The notes under the pieces are model-generated. The model was not told where the DNA came from, ran no database searches, and saw nothing but the letters and a program-made list of their open reading frames with translations. 64,000 nucleotides of DNA. It comes from Microbispora sp. NBC_01189. GTDB taxonomy: Bacteria; Actinomycetota; Actinomycetes; Streptosporangiales; Streptosporangiaceae. The stretch's first letter is position 1; each line of letters opens with the position of its first letter. Positions 23,709 to 31,521 of the stretch are shown piece by piece. A program made the position numbers and the translations under genes. The stretch spans positions 6,815,501 to 6,879,500 of the forward strand of contig NZ_CP108581.1 of assembly GCF_036010665.1 (NCBI RefSeq). Reading direction: 5' to 3'.

Positions 23709-24635
23709 CTATTCCTCCCGCAGGCGGGGATTGAAGATCTCGTCCATCGCGTCGACGATCAGCACGATGCCGAGCGTGAGCAGCAAGATCGCGATCAGCG
23801 GGGCCATCAGGTACGGCAGCGCGGCCGGGGTGGTGAGCGCGCCGCCGTTGAAGACGGCGAGGTTCAGCATCACGCCCCAGTTGTTGGACTCGAACGGCAG
23901 CACACCGAGGAAGAACAGGCCGACCTGGGCGTACACCGCGCCGGTGACGGCGATCAGCATGTTCATCGCGATGTACGGCGCCATGCTCGGCAGCAGCTCA
24001 CGGCCGACGATGTGCCGGGTCGGCAGGCCGAGCCCGCGGGCGGCCTCGATGAAGCCGCGCTCGCGCAGCGACAGCGTCTGCGACCGTACGGCGCGGGCGA
24101 TGCCGCCCCAGCCGAGCACCCCGAGCACCAGGCCCATCTCCAGCGGGCTCTCGAACTTCCACACGGTGGACAGCACGAGCAGCAGCGGCAGGCCGGGGAT
24201 GGCGAGGTTCATGTCGGTCAGCCGCATGAGCACGGTGTCCCACCGGCCGCGGTGGAAGCCCGCGATCAGCCCGATGACGGTGCCGAGCGCGACCGTGATG
24301 ACGGCCGTGGCGAGACCCGTGAGCAGCACGTACCGCGCGCCGGTGATCACGAGGGCGAGCACGTCGGTGCCCTCGAAGTCGGTGCCGAAGGGGTGAGCGA
24401 GGCTCGGCGGCGCGTACAGCGCGTTGTCGTCGCGCGGCAGCTGGGCGGGGTAGAGCAGTGGCCCGGCCACGCCCATGAGCGCGAACAGGGCGACGATGAC
24501 CACTCCGGCCATGCGGCTGGGTTTGCGCCGCAGCACCCGCCACACGCCGCGCCAGAAGTTGCGCCGCAGCGTGGCCCGGGTGGTCTCGGGGGACGCCGCC
24601 GCCGGAGGCCCGGCGGGGTTGACGATGACGGTCAT
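23709..24635 (-). CDS. Oligopeptide-type ABC permease (OppC-like)
   Basis: The product is 308 residues from the ATG at 24635, which overlaps the OppB-like stop (ATGA). An N-terminal helix (MAGVVIVALFALMGVAGPLLY) is followed by the OppC-type periplasmic segment HPFGTDFEGTDVLALVITGARY, several helices, and the EAA cytoplasmic loop RGFIEAARGLGLPTRHIVGRELLP that contacts the ATPases. It forms the translocation pore with the OppB-like subunit. Confidence 0.94.
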   Translation of the reverse strand: MTVIVNPAGPPAAASPETTRATLRRNFWRGVWRVLRRKPSRMAGVVIVALFALMGVAGPLLYPAQLPRDDNALYAPPSLAHPFGTDFEGTDVLALVITGARYVLLTGLATAVITVALGTVIGLIAGFHRGRWDTVLMRLTDMNLAIPGLPLLLVLSTVWKFESPLEMGLVLGVLGWGGIARAVRSQTLSLRERGFIEAARGLGLPTRHIVGRELLPSMAPYIAMNMLIAVTGAVYAQVGLFFLGVLPFESNNWGVMLNLAVFNGGALTTPAALPYLMAPLIAILLLTLGIVLIVDAMDEIFNPRLREE

Positions 24636-25666
24636 GCCGCGCCTCCGCTCCTGACCCGGGGGTCGATCACCGTGTACAGCAGGTCGGCGACGATGTTGGC
24701 GACCACGATGCCCACCGTGATCACCAGGAACGTGCCGCCCATCAGGGCGTAGTCGCGGCTGCTGATGCTGTTGACGAGCAGCAGGCCGAGGCCCGGATAG
24801 TTGAAGATCTGCTCGATGAAGATCGAGCCGCCGAAGAGCATGCCGATCGACAGGGCGAGGATCGTGAACAGCGGCAGGATCGCGTTGCGCGCGAGGTACC
24901 GGAACACGATGCCGCGCCGCAGGCCGCGCAGCTCGGCCGCGAGGATGAAGTCGTCGCCGAGCACGGCGACCACGTTCGACTTCATCGCGAGGATCCACCC
25001 GCCGTAGCTCGCCAGGGTGTACGTCACCACCGGCAGCACGGCGTGGTGCACCAGCGAGCCGAGGTATCCGGGGTTGAGGCCGGGGACGAACTCGACGTCC
25101 ACCGGCCCGCCGGACGGCATGATCGGCCACAGCGTGGCGAAGATCGCGGTGAGCAGCAGGCCGATGACATAGATCGGCACGCCGTGCAGCAGCGACCCGG
25201 ACAGGGCGAGCGCGTCGCCGAGCCGGCCGGACCGCTTGATCGCAGCGTACACGCCCATGGTCACGCCGAGCAGGAAGCTGAGCAGCGTGCCGGCGAGGAC
25301 CGGCAGCACGGTCCAGCGCGCCGCGTGGCCGATGAGAGTGGTCACCTCGACGCCGGGCGTGCTGAGCGAGCGCCCGAGGTCGAAGTGGAGCAGCGAGCCC
25401 AGGTAGCCCACGTACTGCTGCCACAGGCTGCCGGTGGGCAGGAAGCCGTACAGGACGGCGGTGGCCCGCTCGGCCTGCTCGGGCGACATGCCCTTCTGGA
25501 TCAGGCTCTCGTACTGCCCGAGCACGGGGTTGCCGGGGATCTCCCGGATGATGACGAAGCTGACCGTGGCCACGGCCCAGATCATGACCAGGCCGCGTAC
25601 GACGTGGCCCGCGACCTTCCTGGCGATTGCGGCGGCCCGGTGCCGCCCGGGGACCGTCTGCGTCAT
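24632..25666 (-). CDS. Oligopeptide-type ABC permease (OppB-like)
   Basis: The product is 344 residues from the ATG at 25666, which overlaps the stop of the substrate-binding protein gene by 4 nt. The first helix VIWAVATVSFVIIREIPGNP carries the OppB hallmark region, and DFGRS-like LHFDLGRSLST and the EAA loop DDFILAAELRGLRRGIVFRYLARNAILP are present. The frame continues open for a long way upstream, but the coupled ATG and family length fix the start here. Confidence 0.93.
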   Translation of the reverse strand: MTQTVPGRHRAAAIARKVAGHVVRGLVMIWAVATVSFVIIREIPGNPVLGQYESLIQKGMSPEQAERATAVLYGFLPTGSLWQQYVGYLGSLLHFDLGRSLSTPGVEVTTLIGHAARWTVLPVLAGTLLSFLLGVTMGVYAAIKRSGRLGDALALSGSLLHGVPIYVIGLLLTAIFATLWPIMPSGGPVDVEFVPGLNPGYLGSLVHHAVLPVVTYTLASYGGWILAMKSNVVAVLGDDFILAAELRGLRRGIVFRYLARNAILPLFTILALSIGMLFGGSIFIEQIFNYPGLGLLLVNSISSRDYALMGGTFLVITVGIVVANIVADLLYTVIDPRVRSGGAA

Positions 25667-27483
25667 GCCCGCCCCTTCTCCGCTTTTTTGATCATCCCGA
25701 GCTGCATCCACACGCCGGACGACAGCCGCAGGGACTGGTCGTCGTCGGGCGGGAACGCCGTGTAGCGGGAGGTGTTGACGAACTGCGTGTTGACGTAGTC
25801 CCAGAGCTGGACGACCGGAAGCTGCTCGTTGGCGACCTTGGCGAGGATGCCGACGATGCGCTTCTGCTCGTCGTGCGACGCGTAGTTCAGCGTGCCGGTC
25901 AGCTCGCCGGGATCGACGAGCCCGGCCGCGCCGGCGTCGACCTTCTCCGGGCCGCCCATCCAGTTGCCCTCGGTGCCGGGCGCGACGTGCCGCAGCCGCC
26001 CGCCGAACATCTGCCAGCCGTTCGCCTGGCCGAACAGCCGCTGGAAGATGTTGTACGGCGACGGGCCGAGGCCGATCAGCCACAGTCCCAGGTCGTACTT
26101 GCCCTCGGCCAGCTCGCCCAGGTAGAGCGTGTAGTCGGCGGCGGTGACCACGCTCGCGTCGACGCCGTGGTCGGCGAGCTGGCTGCTGATCGACTTGCCC
26201 GCGGCGACCCAGTCGGAGAACGACGCGGGCACGTGGATGCGGACCTTCCAGGGGCTGCCGTCCGGCATGGCCCACCGGCCGTTCCGCTTGGTCATGCCCG
26301 CCGCCTTGAGCTCGGCGTCGGCCTTGGCGGGGTTCGTCCGATACTGCTCCAGGCCGTCGAACCCGGAGCCGAGCCAGGCGCGGGCGGCCTGGGCGTGGAT
26401 GCCGGAGGTGGTGGCGGCGGGCGTGCCGCCCTCCGGGGAGGCGATCCTCGTGACCTGGGCGCGGTCGATCAGATAGGCCAGCGCCCGCCGCACGTGCACG
26501 TTGTCGTACGGCTTGTGCGCCTGGTTGAACGCGAGCGAGACGGCGACCGGCGAGTAGCCCTTGATCACCTTGCTGCCGGGGGCCTCGCGGATCCGGTTCA
26601 TGACGGCGGTGGGCACGGAGGTGAAGGGGGCGTTGTCCAGCCGGCCGGCGATCAGGTAGTTCCAGATCTGCTCGTTGCCCGTGTAGTTGAGGATCTTCAC
26701 CTTGTCCGGCGCGATCTTCTGCCGGTCGTAGAAGTAGGGGTTGCGCGTGAGCAGCGCCGCACCCGGGTTGACCCGCTCCAGCACGAAGGGCCCGGCCGAC
26801 ACGTCGTGGCCCGGGTCGAAGGCGATGACCTTCTCCGCCAGCCCGGTGATCGCGCTCTTCGCCTTCTCGGCCACCGCGCCCTGCCCGTGCTGGGCGGTCT
26901 TGAGCAGCTGCCAGAAGTCGGCGGGGAGGAGCTTGCCGAAGACGTGCGCGGGCACGACCACGGTCGACAGCAGGTTGGCGAGGAACGTCGAACTGCGGTT
27001 GGCCCCCTGCGTGATCCGCACCGTGGTGGGGTCGACCACCTGGATGTCGGCGGCGGCGCCGGCCGCCTTCGGGTCCAGCGCGTACGCCGTGCCGCCCTGG
27101 GTATAGGCGAGGCCGATCGAGACGCGCACGTCCTCGCTGGTCACGGGCACGCCGTCGGACCACTTGGCGTCCGGGCGCAGGTGGATGTCGACCTGCGACC
27201 GGTCGGAGGACGTCGTCCAGCTTCCGGCGATGGCCGGATAGAACTGGTTGGGATCGGTGGGATCGTTCTTGGGCCACGCCAGCGCCATGCCGTTGTATCC
27301 CGAGAAGACCGATCCGACGGGGTTGAACGGGTTGATCGGCGCGCTCGCGTTGATCTGCTTGCTGCCGTCGATCGTGGTGAACACGCCGCCGCCCGTGCGG
27401 GCGGTCTCCGTCGTCCCGGTAGTGCCGCAGGCGGTGGCCGTGGCGATCGACGCCACTGCCATGATCGCCGCGAGTCGCTTCAT
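25663..27483 (-). CDS. Extracellular solute-binding lipoprotein of the peptide importer (family 5)
   Basis: The product is 606 residues from the ATG at 27483, behind CAGGAGC. The signal MKRLAAIMAVASIATATAC ends in a lipobox cysteine at about residue 19. The DppA/OppA fold is visible: WTTSSDRSQVDIHLRPDAKWSDGVPVTSEDV near the N-terminus and HVRRALAYLIDRAQVTRIA in the middle. It should capture peptides outside the membrane and deliver them to OppBC. Next to murQ, nagZ and a namZ-like gene, muropeptides or their stem peptides are the likely ligands. A good -35/-10 promoter lies directly upstream, making this the first gene of the importer operon. Confidence 0.92.
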   Translation of the reverse strand: MKRLAAIMAVASIATATACGTTGTTETARTGGGVFTTIDGSKQINASAPINPFNPVGSVFSGYNGMALAWPKNDPTDPNQFYPAIAGSWTTSSDRSQVDIHLRPDAKWSDGVPVTSEDVRVSIGLAYTQGGTAYALDPKAAGAAADIQVVDPTTVRITQGANRSSTFLANLLSTVVVPAHVFGKLLPADFWQLLKTAQHGQGAVAEKAKSAITGLAEKVIAFDPGHDVSAGPFVLERVNPGAALLTRNPYFYDRQKIAPDKVKILNYTGNEQIWNYLIAGRLDNAPFTSVPTAVMNRIREAPGSKVIKGYSPVAVSLAFNQAHKPYDNVHVRRALAYLIDRAQVTRIASPEGGTPAATTSGIHAQAARAWLGSGFDGLEQYRTNPAKADAELKAAGMTKRNGRWAMPDGSPWKVRIHVPASFSDWVAAGKSISSQLADHGVDASVVTAADYTLYLGELAEGKYDLGLWLIGLGPSPYNIFQRLFGQANGWQMFGGRLRHVAPGTEGNWMGGPEKVDAGAAGLVDPGELTGTLNYASHDEQKRIVGILAKVANEQLPVVQLWDYVNTQFVNTSRYTAFPPDDDQSLRLSSGVWMQLGMIKKAEKGRA

Positions 27484-27511
27484 GGGCTGCTCCTGGTTCC
27501 CGATTGCCTGG

Positions 27512-27540
27512 ACAATACGGGCGCACTCGCGGCCCGTCAA
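27512..27540 (-). promoter_or_regulatory. Housekeeping-type promoter of the importer operon
   Basis: On the minus strand TTGACG (complement of 27535-27540) and TATTGT (complement of 27512-27517) are separated by exactly 17 nt. The -10 element lies about 28 nt before the ATG of the binding-protein gene. An AT-rich stretch with a TCCA/TGGA inverted repeat sits just upstream (27546-27557). Confidence 0.7.
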
Positions 27541-27619
27541 TTTTTTCCATGCCTGGAGACCACGATGGAGTTAATTTTTACCGACGCCCGTGACCTGCGG
27601 GAACATCTCTCCGGTTCGG

Positions 27620-29314
27620 TCACCGCGGCCGGCCGGCGAGCCAGCGGGCCGCCGCCCGCGCCGACGCCGCCGAGTTGCCGTGGGTGGCGAGGTAGAGCCG
27701 CCCGGCGGGCGTCCCGGGCACTCCGGTCTCGACCACCACGGCGTCCGGCCGGGCCCGCAGTGCCTCCTCCAGCAGGCGCCGCATCCAGGCGTGCCGCACG
27801 GCGTCGTGGACGGCGATCACCAGCGGGCGCCCGGTGTCGCCCAGCAGGGCGAGCAGGCCCGGCGCTGCCTCCTCGTAGTTCACCTCGTCGGTCACCTCGG
27901 CCGTCACGGTCCCGGGCAGGATCTCCGCCAGCGCCTGCCCCAGAGTGAGGGGGGTGACCCGGCCCACGGCCTGGCTGGGGCGCGCCGCCATGCTCACCAC
28001 CAGCGGCGCCCGCGTCAGCACGCCCGGCCCTGCCCTCTCCCCGATGCCGCCGACGGCCGCTTCGATCGGCGCGGCCGGGGTGGTGGGGGTGGGGGGAGCG
28101 GCCCGCGTGGCCGCTGTGGGTCCTGTGGTCACGCGTAGCGCGGCGGCGGCCGCCGCGAGCCCGAGGTCCTCGTCGGCGTCCCCGGCCGCGGCCGCCCTGT
28201 CGTCCGCCCGCGCGTCGTACCAGGCGGCCAGGTCCCGCACCCGGCCCGCCGCCTCGGCGAGGCGGTCCTCCTTCAGCCGCCCCTCGCGGACCGCCGCGGT
28301 GATCGCGTCGCGCAGCGCGTACACGCTCTCTCCCCCGGCCGAGGACACCCCGACGCAGATCGCGTCCGCTCCGGCGGCGAGCGCGCGCACCGCGATCTCG
28401 CCGGGGGCGTGCAGGGCGGCGACCGCGCGCATCTCGATGGCGTCGGTGACCACGAGCCCGCCGAACCCCATCTCCTCGCGCAGCAGCCCGGTCAGCACGG
28501 TCCGGCTCAGCGTCGCCGGGAGCACATCGACGGCGGGGACGAGCAGGTGCCCGCACATCACCGCGCGCACCCCGGCCGCGATGGCGGCCCGGAAGGGCGG
28601 CAGGTCGCGCCGTTCGATCACCTCCCGCGAGGCCCGTACGGCGGGCAGCGCGAGATGGGAGTCGGTCACGGTGTCGCCGTGACCGGGGAAGTGCTTGGCG
28701 CAGGCGGCCACGCCCGCGCTCTGCAGGCCCTCGATCCACGCCGCGCCGTGGCGGCCGACCGCCTCGGGGTCGGAGCCGAACGAGCGCACGCCGATGACCG
28801 GGTTGCGGGGGTCGGCGTTGACGTCGACGACCGGGGCGTAGTCGAGCGTGACACCGGCGGCGGCGACCATCCGGCCGATCTGGCGCCCGACGCGCCGGGT
28901 CAGCGACTCGTCGTCCGCGACGCCCAGCGCGAGGTTGCCCGGCCAGGAACTTCCGGTGGCGGCCTCCAGCCGGGTGACGGACCCGCCCTCCTCGTCCACC
29001 GCCACGATCACGTCCGGCCGCTCCCGGCGCAGCGCGGCGACCAGCGCCCTCGTCCCGTCCCCCGCATCCGCCGGGCCCGCCGCTCCGGGCACCGCGCCGC
29101 CTGCCGCGCGGTCGGCTGGGCCCGGGCCGCCGGCACGGGGGGCGGCGCGGGGGGCGGCGCGGGTGACGTTGCGGGCGAAGAGCACCACGCCGCCGAGGCC
29201 GTCCGCGAGCGCGCGGAGCAGCCAGGCGGGCGGCTCGGTGCCCTCGAACCCCGGTTGGAGCACGGCCATCGCCAGCCGGTCCAGGCCGTCGCCGCTCGCT
29301 CCGCCCGCGGTCAC
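27620..29314 (-). CDS. nagZ: Glycoside hydrolase family 3 beta-N-acetylglucosaminidase (NagZ type)
   Basis: The product is 564 residues from the GTG at 29314, which overlaps the kinase stop (GTGA). The NagZ hallmarks are clear: VDEEGGSVTRLEAATG, then AKHFPGHGDTVTDSH, whose Asp-x-His pair acts as the unusual general acid/base of NagZ enzymes, and VVTDAIEMRAV with the nucleophile Asp. The C-terminal domain (about 380-564) corresponds to the extra domain of Gram-positive NagZ such as B. subtilis YbbD. It cleaves GlcNAc from muropeptides. Two low-complexity Ala/Pro/Thr inserts (near 60-85 and 400-425) are unusual. No signal peptide is seen, so action is probably cytoplasmic after import. Confidence 0.9.
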   Translation of the reverse strand: MTAGGASGDGLDRLAMAVLQPGFEGTEPPAWLLRALADGLGGVVLFARNVTRAAPRAAPRAGGPGPADRAAGGAVPGAAGPADAGDGTRALVAALRRERPDVIVAVDEEGGSVTRLEAATGSSWPGNLALGVADDESLTRRVGRQIGRMVAAAGVTLDYAPVVDVNADPRNPVIGVRSFGSDPEAVGRHGAAWIEGLQSAGVAACAKHFPGHGDTVTDSHLALPAVRASREVIERRDLPPFRAAIAAGVRAVMCGHLLVPAVDVLPATLSRTVLTGLLREEMGFGGLVVTDAIEMRAVAALHAPGEIAVRALAAGADAICVGVSSAGGESVYALRDAITAAVREGRLKEDRLAEAAGRVRDLAAWYDARADDRAAAAGDADEDLGLAAAAAALRVTTGPTAATRAAPPTPTTPAAPIEAAVGGIGERAGPGVLTRAPLVVSMAARPSQAVGRVTPLTLGQALAEILPGTVTAEVTDEVNYEEAAPGLLALLGDTGRPLVIAVHDAVRHAWMRRLLEEALRARPDAVVVETGVPGTPAGRLYLATHGNSAASARAAARWLAGRPR

Positions 29315-30315
29315 CGGACGGCCTGCCCGATCAGTGCGCGGTGCGCCGCGGCGGCCCGGGGATCGTCTCCGAGGGCGGCCCGCAGCGCGAGCGCGGCGGC
29401 GCCCGCCGCGGCGTCCCGCGCGGGCACCAGTTCGGCCCACCTGCCCAGCTCCGCCCAGACCAGATGGGCGAGCTCTGTCGGCTCGGTCAGCAGCGATCCC
29501 GCCAGCACCAGCGGACCTCCGCCTCCCCTCGCCCACGCCCCGCTCCACGGGACGCCCTCACCGCACACCACCCGTGCCGTACGGCACAGCCTGCGCGCCG
29601 CCTCCCCGACGACGCCGCGTGCCACCTCGTCGCCCTCGCGGGCGGCGGTGTCCACGACCGGCGCGAGCGTGCCGAGCCAGGCGGGCCCCTGCTCGGCGAC
29701 CCGCGCGTACACGGCCGCCACCAGTTCGGCGGCGAGCGCGGGCCCGGCGTCCTCTCCGGCCGAGCCCGCCCCGAGGACGGCCTCGGCCACCCTGGCCACC
29801 AGGAGGGTCGGGGCGCCCCGGCCGTCGACGGCGTTCAGCGCCGCGGCGGCGCCCCGGCGGCCCAGCCACACGCCCGATCCCTCGTCGCCGAGCAGCCAGC
29901 CGAGCCCGTCGGCCCGCCGTACGACGCGGCGGGCGCGGACGCGGGCGCCGATCGCGCCGGTGCCGGCCACCAGCACCGCGCCGTCCGGCTCGGTGGTCGC
30001 CCCGGTGAAGGCCACGAGCACGTCGGAGACCACCACCGGACGTCCCGCGAGCCCCGCCTCCCGCCAGGCCCGCTCGGCCGGCTCGGCCGCGCCGGCGACT
30101 CCCGCGAGGCCGAACACGCCTCCGGCGACCCGGGTGGGGTCGACGCCCGCCAGCGCGCCGAGCAGTGCGGCGCGCAAGTTGGCCGCCGGGTCGGGAACCG
30201 AGATCGCGTTGGCGCCGCCGGCCCGTCCCCGTCCGGCGATCTCGCCCGACTCCCCGGCCACGACGCAGCGCGTGCTGGTTCCTCCCCCGTCCACGCCGAT
30301 GAACAGAGCCCCCAC
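29311..30315 (-). CDS. BadF/BadG-type N-acetyl amino-sugar kinase
   Basis: This 334-residue protein starts at a GTG. ASKHA-fold ATP-binding motifs are present: IGVDGGGTSTRCVV (phosphate 1), VLVAGTGAIGARV (phosphate 2) and GWLLGDEGSGVWLG. This family includes GlcNAc kinases and Clostridium MurK, which phosphorylates both GlcNAc and MurNAc. Because MurQ needs MurNAc-6-phosphate and no PTS transporter is present here, this kinase is a strong candidate for making it. It is the first gene of a two-gene operon with nagZ; two short inverted repeats lie upstream. Confidence 0.88.
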   Translation of the reverse strand: MGALFIGVDGGGTSTRCVVAGESGEIAGRGRAGGANAISVPDPAANLRAALLGALAGVDPTRVAGGVFGLAGVAGAAEPAERAWREAGLAGRPVVVSDVLVAFTGATTEPDGAVLVAGTGAIGARVRARRVVRRADGLGWLLGDEGSGVWLGRRGAAAALNAVDGRGAPTLLVARVAEAVLGAGSAGEDAGPALAAELVAAVYARVAEQGPAWLGTLAPVVDTAAREGDEVARGVVGEAARRLCRTARVVCGEGVPWSGAWARGGGGPLVLAGSLLTEPTELAHLVWAELGRWAELVPARDAAAGAAALALRAALGDDPRAAAAHRALIGQAVR

Positions 30316-30326
30316 GACCGCTCCCT

Positions 30327-30372
30327 ATGGAGATGCCTTCCATCAACCTATAAGTCGGTGGAAATCTTCTAC
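30327..30372. promoter_or_regulatory. Pair of short palindromes upstream of the kinase gene
   Basis: ATGGA...TCCAT (30327-30343) and GTGGAA-ATC-TTCTAC (30358-30372, one mismatch) have centres 30 bp apart, 12-57 bp upstream of the kinase start codon. They share a TGGARAT...TTC core and could bind a sugar-responsive repressor such as an RpiR or ROK protein. No such regulator gene lies in this locus. Confidence 0.4.
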
Positions 30373-30402
30373 AACGGTGGCCGGAGCGGCCGGGGGGCCG
30401 GG

Positions 30403-30627
30403 CTACTTCTGGCTGTCGGTGAGGTCCACCATCGCGGTGGCCGCACGGAAGAACTTGTTGCGGCCGAGGTCACCGATGGTCTTGATGTGGAACGCCTTCT
30501 TGAGCATCTCCGCGTCCTCCGCGCTGACGCCGGAGAGCGCGTCCACCGGCGCCTTGACGATCTCCTCCAGGCTCTTGTCCTCGTACGCGCGGTCGAGCAA
30601 CTTGGCAAGATCCGCTGTCACAGCCAT
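30403..30627 (-). CDS. Small helix-hairpin-helix-like protein
   Basis: The product has 74 residues from the ATG at 30627, preceded by GGGGGAG. The composition is helical. The middle part, ALSGVSAEDAEMLKKAFHIKTIGDLG, resembles a helix-hairpin-helix unit such as those in DUF4332-like proteins, which often bind DNA non-specifically. No partner gene is apparent: the ABC exporter upstream on the same strand is separated by 128 bp that contain a stem-loop and a tandem repeat, so this is probably its own transcription unit. Its function is unknown. Confidence 0.7.
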   Translation of the reverse strand: MAVTADLAKLLDRAYEDKSLEEIVKAPVDALSGVSAEDAEMLKKAFHIKTIGDLGRNKFFRAATAMVDLTDSQK

Positions 30628-30639
30628 GACTCCCCCAAT

Positions 30640-30661
30640 CACCAGGCCCCGATACCTGGTG
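30640..30661. promoter_or_regulatory. Inverted repeat in the leader of the small HhH-like gene
   Basis: CACCAGG/CCTGGTG (7 bp, 8-nt spacer), 13-34 bp upstream of the ATG at 30627. It could be an operator or a leader hairpin next to the ribosome-binding site. Confidence 0.45.
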
Positions 30662-30680
30662 AAATGCCCAAAGCACCCAT

Positions 30681-30712
30681 TTCCTATGCGAGCGCCTTCC
30701 TATGCGAGCGCC
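30681..30712. repeat. Perfect 16-bp tandem duplication
   Basis: TTCCTATGCGAGCGCC occurs twice head to tail (30681-30696, 30697-30712), 54-85 bp upstream of the small HhH-like gene. The spacing and position suit a regulator-binding site or a recent duplication in its promoter. Confidence 0.85.
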
Positions 30713-30755
30713 CCGGGCAGACGGCGGTCCGTACGCCGGGCGGCCGGTCGCCGGG

Positions 30756-31505
30756 TCAGCCGGCCAGGTTGCGCAGGGAGCGCACCGACCAGACCAGGGT
30801 GAGCGCGGTCAGCGCGGCGAAGAGGGCGAAAGCGACCGGGATGGTCCCGGCGCTCAGGTCGCCGCGGAACAGCGACCGGCCCGCCTCGACGGCGTAGTAG
30901 AGCGGGTTGAACTTGGCGAGCGTCTGCAGCCACTGGGGCCCGAGCGAGACCGGCAGGAACAGCCCGGCGATCAGGGTCAGCGGCATGGCGAAGAACTGCA
31001 CCAGTTGCGACATGCCGTTCTCGTCGCGCAGGGTCAGCGCCAGGCCGTAGGACAGGCTGGCCGCGAACAGGCCGGTCGCGGCCATGAGCAGCAGCACGAG
31101 GACCATCTCGGTCAGCCCGATCCGCAGGCCCATGAGCGCGGCGATGCCGATCACCAGGATCGCCTGCAGCACCAGGACGATCACGTCCTTGACGAGACGG
31201 CCCAAAATGATCGCGGGACGCCAGGCCTGGCTGACCGCGAGCCGCTCCAGCATGCCGTTGCGGGTCTCGTTGATCATGCCGAAGCCCGCGAACATGGAAC
31301 CGAACAAGGCGATCATCATCATGGAGCCCGGCGTGAACATCGCGAGTACGTCCGTCATCTTCCCGCCGGGGACCGTGCTCCTCAGCAGCGGCGCGAAGAA
31401 CACCAGGTAGAGCACCGGCTGCATGATCCCGAACAACGGCCAGACCGGATTGGCGAAAAGTTTCCTCAGCTCGTAGCCGAGGAAGAGCATCGTGTGTCGA
31501 AACAT
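30756..31505 (-). CDS. ABC-2 type exporter permease (DrrB-like)
   Basis: The product has 249 residues with about six hydrophobic helices and the ABC-2 permease pattern: MTDVLAMFTPGSMMMIALFGSMFAGFGMI in the first half, NGMLERLAVSQAWRPAIILGRLVKD as the cytoplasmic coupling loop, and GLFLPVSLGPQWLQTLAKFNPLYYAVEAGRSLF near the end. It follows the DrrA-like ATPase gene on the same strand by 16 bp. DrrAB-type exporters remove drugs or export lipids. The substrate is unknown, and a link to the polyketide about 9 kb away is only speculative. Confidence 0.92.
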   Translation of the reverse strand: MFRHTMLFLGYELRKLFANPVWPLFGIMQPVLYLVFFAPLLRSTVPGGKMTDVLAMFTPGSMMMIALFGSMFAGFGMINETRNGMLERLAVSQAWRPAIILGRLVKDVIVLVLQAILVIGIAALMGLRIGLTEMVLVLLLMAATGLFAASLSYGLALTLRDENGMSQLVQFFAMPLTLIAGLFLPVSLGPQWLQTLAKFNPLYYAVEAGRSLFRGDLSAGTIPVAFALFAALTALTLVWSVRSLRNLAG

Positions 31506-31521
31506 CGTGGAGTCCCGGAGG

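Noticed and set aside
25667-27550. The OppB-like permease starting far upstream as a fused protein
   Set aside because: The long open frame upstream overlaps the binding-protein gene in another frame; the permease has a coupled ATG at 25666 and normal family length.
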